Of a stretch of DNA of 64,000 nt, positions 57,286 to 64,000 are shown piece after piece (within the stretch, counting starts at the first letter, position 1; each line of letters starts with the position of its first letter). The stretch covers positions 230,828,360 through 230,892,359 of the forward strand of contig NC_084793.1 in the NCBI RefSeq assembly GCF_963169125.1. Direction: 5' to 3'. Both the position numbers and the translations under genes were made by a program. This stretch comes from Humulus lupulus (Eukaryota; Streptophyta; Magnoliopsida; Rosales; Cannabaceae). The notes under the pieces are model-generated. The model was not told the DNA's origin. It worked only from the letters and a program-made list of their open reading frames with translations, and did no database searches.

Positions 57286-59085
57286 CTGAAGGGCTCGACG
57301 AGCTAACTGAGTTGAACATATCCTGCGAGCAATGCTAGAAACATCAAGAACAAAATCACCTCCTACTGCACGAACAGCAGCTGCCATGGCTGATGCTTCC
57401 CTGCTTCCAGCATTAGGAATAGAGGATATGAGAGAAGCTTCTATCTCCTTCCATTTACGTTCTTCCTTCTCCAAGAGAGCCTTTCGTCTTTCTCTACATC
57501 TACCCTCCTCTTCACGTCTTTGCATTAATAGCTCCTCTTCCATCTCTTCTCTCTCTTATGTAACTGCAAATTGGTACATACAAGAGTATTTAGAAACTTG
57601 CACAAGTCACTGCACAGTCTCATACATCGTAAAAGAACGATTTTCCTTTTATGAGAATTTAAAGATAAGTAAAAATATATACACGTATTTACTTGCACAT
57701 TAGAAAAGTTGAATACTTGAATTCAAGTGTCAAAACTCAACATGTTCACATATATTCTGATGCATTCAGAATCAAGAAAATGACCAGAAAGAAATAAGAG
57801 AAAATTTAAAGATGTTGAAGACAATGTGGACTGTTTATGCCAAAATTAAATTTAGACTGGCTCTTTGGCTAATTGATGTAAAAGATTCTGTGAAGGATAG
57901 GAGCTTTTTATTTTAAAATTTATTTTTATTTTCTTATAGTCTGATTTCCTTTTCCACAATTGTTTATTTGTTTTATTATCACTACTCATTAATACTAATT
58001 TCATTTTTATTAAAAACTAATGATTATATATTAAAATAATTATACATACAGGAACCTACTAAAAATAAGTGCCCAACTCTTTTAAAAAAAAAAGTGTCCA
58101 ACAAAATTTTTTAGACATTTTCTTTGGATGTGTATTAAATTTTATTTAATCAAACTTATATCATTCACTTCTGATTGATTTATTTAATTGTTCATTTCTT
58201 TTGGGTCGTTTAGTTATTTTCAACTCAGAACCAACTTTTGAAATATTAGGGGTTTTTATTTTGTTAGCTTATTGGAGTAACTTTGTGTTGTCTGCATGCA
58301 TAGTTATGTTTGTTGAAAATTAAATGCCCAAAACAAATATTCATTTAGCAAATTCAAGCCTAGAAGAGAAGCATACCTTGCGAGATTTCGAGGTCATAGC
58401 CATTTAATCTACTCGAAGTGAACGTAGAAAAGCCATTATTGAACAAATAAAGAGAGACAGTAGCAGCATTGCAATCCCAAAATTCAAACACGAAACCCCT
58501 CTCAAAGGCGAATAACAGTGCTCTGTAAGGCATCTCTCCTTGTAGCTAATGGGTTTGAAACTGAAAAATGATGAGAAATGGCAGCCCCCAATAGCACAGG
58601 AGCTACAACTGCGCAACTAATGCAATGCCCCAAGTACCTAGCATGAAATAAAATCGGAAACAACTTACAAAAACTAAAACAAAACCAAGAGAGCATTTAT
58701 TTGGAAAAATCTAACAGGCAATTACAAACCAGTAATGGACTCCAAAGCAAATGAGAAAAACCCGTGAAGTGCCAGCAACAAATAGTGCTACAACATGACT
58801 TTGAAGAAGCTGGAAACCATTCAAGCATGCTCCCATGTTCCAATCTGTAAAATTAAACATATGTGTAAGAATTTGTGTATGACTCTAAGAACATCCTCAC
58901 TTTTTTCTAACTCTTAATATTAGTGTTATGAAAAGTAAAAAAACTAGATAAAAAGTGAAAGCAATCCAACAAACCAAGAATAATAACAGCAGCTAATGTG
59001 GTAGCACCAAGCCAACGTGCTTCCTTCGCAGTCAGACCATATAAGAAGGAATATACCAGAAGTACTACTTGTCCCTTGTATTTCT
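57286..59085 (-). pseudogene. DEK1: DEK1-like (calpain-type) gene fragment
   Basis: DEK1 is a large plant membrane protein with a cytoplasmic calpain protease that controls epidermal cell identity. The minus-strand exons are as follows. 58978-59085 gives KGQVVLLVYSFLYGL and ARWLGATTLAAVIIL. 58731-58844 gives WNMGACLNGFQLLQSHVVAL and SRVFLICFGVHYW. 58490-58639 gives YLGHCISCAVVAPVLLGAAI and RRDALQSTVIRL, then a stop. 57286-57560 gives EEELLMQRREEEGRCRERRK and IPNAGSREASAMAAAVRAVG. The first three are transmembrane segments and the last is the charged linker before the calpain domain. The protease domain is absent. Between 57561 and 58489 I see no exon. Identification is by recognition. Confidence 0.78.
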
Positions 59086-59495
59086 TCTGCATATAAAAGA
59101 ATGGAAGATTAGCCAACCTATAAACATATACTTGCATACTTCCTGTGTATATAACATACATCCAAAGCTACTTAAGAATTCTTTGGCTCAAACTATCAAA
59201 GCCACAAGATTTATCAACAACCAAAGAATTATTAATTTATTAAGAGATGTAAAAGTTAATATTCAAAAATAGAAAGTGTAATACATCTAAAACATATTGA
59301 AAATAAGATCACTGGAGTTGTAACCCAAAATAGCACTTCTTAACTACAAAACCAGATACAAGGTTGGCTTTTTAAGCAACAAACATATACTAAATGGTGA
59401 TCAAAATAATAAACTGTATAATATATCTTACCATAACATGTATCTAAACAGGAAAACTGACATATTTGAAGGCCTGCAAAAAAAAAAAAAAACTT

Positions 59496-60524
59496 ACAGG
59501 TACTGAAAGAACAGAAGAATAAACCTCAGACATGCTGACATCATCAAGGCCCAAAAATGACCCACTTTCTTCACTCTGGAGGCTTTTGGCTTCAGATTCT
59601 TCTTCAACAATTTGCACCTTCTGCTCAGGACTCAAGGATCTAGCCTTCCACAGTGCCATTATTGTCCTATTCAGCACCAATAAATGTTTAGGAAATTTTG
59701 GAGAAGGGCTCATGACGTAAAAGCATGCTATTAGTTGATGCCAGAAAGATCTACCTATTAGCTACATTGAAAGATACAAAGGACTGGATATGGAACTTCA
59801 GCCTGCCTTCCTGAGCCTGTGTCTTCGCACCAAGCTTTGCGTCCATACCCCTGCCTTGCCAAAGAGTCATGATCATAGTTGGACTGACCATGGAAGATAA
59901 AGTAGGAGGAACAACTTGAATGTATTCTATGTCCTCCCAGAGAAAAATGAACTTAGTCTTGTGTCCAAATAAATTTGCATGAAATCCAATTATTCTTGGT
60001 GAGAGAAATAGACGACCCTGAAAAGGAACAAATGCAAGTTTGTGAGATATAAATATTGAAAGCACATTTCAGATACATTTGTCACCCAAATATAGTATAT
60101 TTAAAACTCTCAACACAATGTAGCTACAATAAAGCACCTGTAGGGGCATCTTTCTCTTTAAGTGACAAGTAAAGTCGTTGATAAGAAACTCCTCTGGTGG
60201 AAGTCCAAAAAGTTTTTGGAATGCTGAGTTAGTTTGAGGAGAATGAACATTTATCTGCAATAATTTTTATTACAAATCATGAATAGAGATATATGAAAGG
60301 AATGCAAGAGGACATTTAGTAGAAGAAGAAAAGAAAAGGAAATAATTTAGAAAGTTTAAGAGTTTTATTTACCTTCTTCCCCACCTCCTTCTCCATCTTA
60401 CTTAAATAATCTTTAACAACATTACCACCCCTTGTATTGTCCAAGAAAATTCTCAAATGAAGCTTAGACTGACAAGGCTGAGCTAACTTTCCTTGAAGAG
60501 TGACCCACAAATTAGCTAAATCTG
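59496..60524 (-). pseudogene. C2-GRAM domain protein fragment, exons open
   Basis: The minus-strand exons are as follows. 60373-60524 gives LWVTLQGKLAQPCQSKLHLR, the end of a C2 region. 60138-60254 gives NSAFQKLFGLPPEEFLINDF. 59754-60018 gives GRLFLSPRIIGFHANLFGHK and FIFLWEDIEYIQVVPPTLSS, the GRAM domain. 59496-59674 gives RTIMALWKARSLSPEQKVQI and GLDDVSMSEVYSSVLSVP. The family is the plant C2 and GRAM (VASt-like) membrane-contact proteins. These four exons contain no stop, and each has usable AG/GT splice sites. The N-terminal C2 and the C-terminal VASt and membrane parts are missing. It is a captured fragment, yet could add about 230 codons to a transcript. Confidence 0.85.
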
Positions 60525-60777
60525 ATATGTTTGATTTAACAAAATTGATGAGAAGATGAGATTTTCAGATAACCAAAACTAGACCAGTTAGAATCTCACA
60601 TCCATGACTGGAGGAAGAAACTTAAGAAGACAAACTCAATATCGTAAATATGTATGCCTTTTATGAAAAAAAATCATATCTATAGAATCATATAGGTATA
60701 CTACATTCGAAATTAAATAGAGAGATTCATATTTTACCAAAATTTCAAGAAGAAAGAAGAGGGAGCTCGGACCCCTC

Positions 60778-60905
60778 TACAAGACCGAGCCACCCATGAC
60801 CTCTCTGCGAGACTGAGCCACCCACCCCCTCCGCGAGACCGAGCCACCCACCCCCTCTACGAGACCGAGCCACCCACCTCCTCCACGAGACCGAGCCACC
60901 CACGA
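60778..60905. repeat. 26-bp minisatellite in the inner CACTA
   Basis: About five units of gagaccgagccacccacccc followed by ctccgc occur, GC-rich in an AT-rich setting and close to the right subterminal region. The minus-strand open frame across it (GGWLGLAEG type repeats) is a composition artefact. Confidence 0.85.
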
Positions 60906-60949
60906 CCCTGAGCCCCTCGTTTTCACAAGACCCACGAGCCCCTGTCATT

Positions 60950-61375
60950 TGCATCGTTTGCCGATGATAGGGAAGGTCAATTTTTCAGAATGAAATGAGA
61001 AAGAGATGAGTAAAAATAGAGGAAGATAAAGGACAGAGGCGGCTGGGTTTGTTTTAGTAGAGGGTGATAATGCAGATTTGGAATGGGGAAAGAGAAGATG
61101 GGTAGGATAGAGAAAAGAAAATGAGAGCTCTGGGTTTATGTTGAATATTGTATGGAAAATAAAAGGAAAATTCTAAGAGAGAATAGAACGGGAAGAGGGA
61201 AAAGGAAAGAATAACACTACATTTTCATTTTAGTTTGCCACTTAACAATTTCAAAGCCTGCTTTTTTTTTTAACTTTCATTATTATTTACCGTTGTCATT
61301 TTAACATTAGATATTATAATACTTTTTTAATAAACTTATATTTATGTGTTGTGGAAAGTGGTATTTGGTGTAGTG
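60950..61375. repeat. Right terminal region of the inner CACTA
   Basis: Homologous to 63600-64000. Shared landmarks are 'aggacagaggcggctgggtt' and 'gagagaatagaacgggaaga'. It ends TGTTGTGGAAAGTGGTATTT then GGTGTAGTG. Confidence 0.85.
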
Positions 61376-63439
61376 TAACATAATTCAAACTTACCCAAGA
61401 TGCACAACACAAGTTCAAGTACATATAACAGAGTTACAATATTGTTTTGAATTAGTTATGTGAAGTCAAGACAATGTATATGATAAATGACCAGGCTATA
61501 ATTCATAACTACAAGAAATAAATATTAAATAATTACGACCTTAACAAGTCAGAGCTTTACAGTTGTAAAAAAGGATTATAAGAAAATTATAAAGTGATAA
61601 AAGCATGAAGTTTCACCTACTGCTTCTCAATTCATAAAGCCATTGTCTTAATTCCTCGTAAGCAGAGCCAACAATCAAATGGAGCCAACCCAGACCCTTC
61701 TGCATTTTGTAGAAAGTAGAACTCTTTTGCTAATCTGAAAAAAAAATTATAACAAGGGCCTGAAGTTATAAATTATAACATTACAGTTCACAGTAAAGAA
61801 ATTCCATGCATAACCTTTCCCCTCTTACAGCCAATACACCTACCATCACATCACTGTGCCCAGCAATGAACTTGGTAGCTAAGTACATAACAATGTCTGA
61901 ATGAATCAAAATCCAACAGTTTTATAGAGGAAATCAAAAAGAGTAATCTGTAGAATGTAAAGTTCATGTTTTATATTGCTACCAGCTCCTAGTTCCAGAG
62001 GTTGTGACACTACAGGAGACATTATACTGTTATCCACCAAGACAAGAGCATCATGAGCATGAGCCATTTTAACTATTTCCTGAAGATGCACAAAATAAAT
62101 AAAGAAAAAAAATTGCACTTTAAAAACATTACCAAATCATTCAATTATGACATTTCTGGCAACAAATAATTGAATAACTACTTAATTCTTTTATTGATTC
62201 TATCAAAAACAAGTTTAATGTCTAAGAAAATATCAGACAACCAGGAAAGATCGTTCTCTATCTGGGTTACAATATATATCCAAGTAATTCATCAGCCTTT
62301 TGAGAAAGGATAAACCCACACACAGCATATAATTCAAAGAGTACAAGTGTCATATTTGGGCATTAATTTAAGTTTATCTTCTCTGTTTATTTTAAGCATT
62401 TACCAAAAGTAACATTAAAAAAGAGAGAATAAAAAGGAATGAGAAAATATAATAGCCAGATATCTTACACGAATATTAGAAACCATTTGTCGAGGATTTG
62501 TGGTACTCTCCAGCCAGACAAGCTTTGTCCAGGGACCAATTGCAGATGCTATTTCATCTAAACTAGTTGTATCAACTCGTCTACACATTATAACATGATA
62601 CTTTCAGATTTTACTCTGAGGCTTCATAATATATTTGAAAAGTGAGCTGCACTTACTTCACCACGACCCCTGTCTTTGGAATTACTTTTGACAGCAACCT
62701 ATCAGAACCACCATAAATGTCATCTCCAGCAACAATCTCTTCACCTAAAATCACATTATTATATCTTAAGAAAAAAAATTCAAATAAGACAGCAGTTACA
62801 AATTCCACCAAGGGCCATAAAGGCATAAACGATAACCTAGTCATTAGAAAATATCCACAAGCCAAGAGATACCTCTTCATGGTAAATTTATTTTATAAAC
62901 CAAAGGACCCAAATCCATCTCATATGTTAGACAAGAATATATCCACTTTAATTCATTAAAAATATATCCAATTCATTGGGATATCCATATTGATGCATGC
63001 TACATTTATTATTTTAAAATTTTAAAAAGAAAATACTATAACTTCAACTTAGTGATAAATAATTAAAGATACATAAGAAAAAGGAAATGAAAAGGGAAGT
63101 ACCAGTCCCAACAAGATGGGCTACAGCAGACAGAGCAGTCATTCCACTAGTGAAGCAAAAAGCACGATCTGCTTTATCCAGCTTGGCCAAAAGGCTATAC
63201 AATAGAATAAAGCTCAGCATGAAAAATCTCCCAGAACAAGGAAAAAGTAGCAATATTTGAGATTATACAACAATTACTTTGACTCATATTAATAACAAAA
63301 GAAATCAGACCTTTCAAGAACATCTCGTGTAGGATTTCCACTTCGAGTATAATCATAAGGACCATTTTCTGTTGCCGAAGGCTGCAATTAAAGCATAGAA
63401 CAGTCAAGTTACAATGAAGCTTAGAAAGTAAGAATTATA

Positions 63440-64000
63440 TTTATAAAGTTGTAGAGATTTGTCACCGTTCGCCTAGGTTGTCACTCCGAGAAAGAGGCGC
63501 TGCTCACGGATGTCACACGAATGGTCTGCCCATGCCCATCATCTCCGTTGCATGCCCAAAGTGAAGAGAAGAGTGTGATATTTAGAGAGAGAGGAGTGAT
63601 AGCGACTGAGTTCTTCGGAATGAAATGAGTAGAGGAATATAAAGGACAGAGGCGGCTGGGTTTGCTTTAGTAGAGAGGGTGATAACACGATGAGAGATTT
63701 AGCGAAGACATAAAAATAATCCAAATCTGGAATGGGGAAAGAGAAGATAGGTAGAATAGAGGAGAGAAAATGAGAGCTCTGGGTTTGGGTTGAATATTGT
63801 ATGGAAAATTCTAAGAGAGAATAGAACGGGAAGAGGGAAAAGGGAAGAAAAAACTAGACTTGGGAAAGTATAACAATACGTTTTCATTTGAGTTTGCCAC
63901 TTAACAATTTCAAAGCCCGCCTTTATTTTAACTTTCATTATTCTTTACCGCTTTTATTTTTACATTAGATATTATAATACTTTTTGAATAAACTTATATT
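63440..64000. repeat. Right terminal region of the outer CACTA, incomplete
   Basis: It starts immediately upstream of the first CBL exon and follows the inner element's terminal sequence up to 'taaacttatatt' at 64000. By comparison with 61321-61375, roughly 30 bases are missing to the terminus. No gene. Confidence 0.85.

Larger units (their letters stand above)
54932..61375 (-). mobile_element. Inner CACTA transposon with three captured genes, TSD TAA
   Basis: The left end is CACTACAAGAAAAAAAGC at 54932 and the right end is GGTATTTGGTGTAGTG at 61375. They are flanked by TAA (54929-54931 and 61376-61378), the 3-bp duplication typical of CACTA elements. The left 400 bp closely matches the outer element's left end. 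It lies inside an intron of the CBL pseudogene. The interior carries, on the minus strand, fragments of C2-GRAM, DEK1-like and RAPTOR-like genes. No transposase is recognisable. Strand follows the captured genes. Confidence 0.92.
53224..63381 (-). pseudogene. CBL: Cystathionine beta-lyase pseudogene (ten exons)
   Basis: The normal enzyme is a plastid PLP enzyme that converts cystathionine to homocysteine in methionine synthesis. Exons by eye are 63311-63381, 63103-63194, 62657-62744, 62469-62580, 61983-62079, 61815-61896, 61617-61734, 54666-54773, 54478-54580 and 53224-53399. They cover YDYTRSGNPTRDVLE, KADRAFCFTSGMTALSAVAH, EEIVAGDDIYGGSDRLLSKV, LVLVDNSIMSPVVSQPLELG and SFGSVKSLISLPCFMSHAS, to the C-terminus. 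The transit peptide and first exons are missing. Stops occur at MAL* and KQ* in exon 7 and at LT*DLVRIS in exon 10. The PLP-lysine motif SATKF reads LATKF. The inner CACTA splits the intron between exons 7 and 8. It is a captured, dead copy. Confidence 0.92.
48675..64000 (-). mobile_element. Outer CACTA transposon carrying host gene fragments, right end off-window
   Basis: The left terminus is CACTACAAGAAAAATGC at 48675, preceded by gga (48672-48674). The right terminal region 63440-64000 is homologous to 60950-61345, the right end of the inner CACTA of the same family, so the terminus should lie about 30 bp past the window. It carries a ureide-permease fragment and a cystathionine beta-lyase pseudogene on the minus strand, with the inner CACTA nested in the latter. 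I see no TnpA or TnpD-like transposase, so it is non-autonomous. Strand is given by the captured genes. Confidence 0.85.

Noticed and set aside
57286..59085. Membrane fragment as a NEF1-like protein
   Set aside because: The membrane exons and the charged linker (EEELLMQRREEEG) together fit DEK1 better, in the right order and strand.
60745..60954. Gly/Trp-rich repeat protein on the minus strand
   Set aside because: Direct product of the 26-bp minisatellite; no flanking exon structure.
53224..63381. Functional cystathionine beta-lyase gene
   Set aside because: Three in-frame stops, a substitution next to the PLP lysine, missing transit peptide and first exons, and location between CACTA termini.

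Overview
The window is a stack of plant transposable elements. The AT-rich background, the Ty1/copia and Ty3/gypsy lineages, the CACTA termini beginning CACTACAAGAAAA, and captured fragments of plant genes (cystathionine beta-lyase, DEK1, RAPTOR, ureide permease, a C2-GRAM protein) all point to an angiosperm, probably a eudicot. I cannot name the species. I see no intact single-copy host gene, rRNA, tRNA or CRISPR array. Every recognisable host coding sequence is a fragment inside a transposon.

Region 1 (1-40977). A plus-strand copia integrase fragment (1-647) is cut by a minus-strand copia element. That element has its 3' LTR at 648-5073 plus 20459-20552, RT/RNaseH remnants at 24556-25444 plus 34848-36000, gag near 36868-36480, a PBS at 38921-38943, and a 5' LTR from 38944 to about 40977. 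Other elements sit inside it. These are a solo LTR (852-2034, TSD tatac), a short Mutator-like element (3439-4593, 9-bp TSD) that itself carries a 5'-truncated LINE, a 15.4-kb Tat-lineage gypsy element (5074-20458) with a solo LTR in its gag (8166-10413, TSD gggag), a truncated chromovirus-like gypsy (20553-24555), and a deleted Tat-type derivative (25445-34847, TSD agtaa) hosting two further solo LTRs (28683-30598 and 31675-33205).

Region 2 (41033-48674). Two related gypsy copies lie head to head (minus 41033-42775; plus 42776 to about 46700), followed by the 3' end of another gypsy on the minus strand (about 46700-48674).

Region 3 (48675 to the end). A non-autonomous CACTA element starts at 48675 and appears to run just past base 64000. 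It carries a ureide-permease fragment and ten exons of a cystathionine beta-lyase gene. One intron of that gene is split by a second CACTA of the same family (54932-61375, TSD TAA), which carries fragments of RAPTOR-like, DEK1-like and C2-GRAM genes.

How it fits together. Target-site duplications that I could read directly order many of the insertions. Almost all coding material is broken by stops, frameshifts or catalytic substitutions. The exceptions are the C2-GRAM exons, which are open with usable splice sites. The Tat element also carries an intron-containing antisense reading frame with its own TATA box, and one gypsy LTR family carries four conserved CGATATATCG palindromes. Protein family names come from my recognition of the translated sequence, not from a database search.
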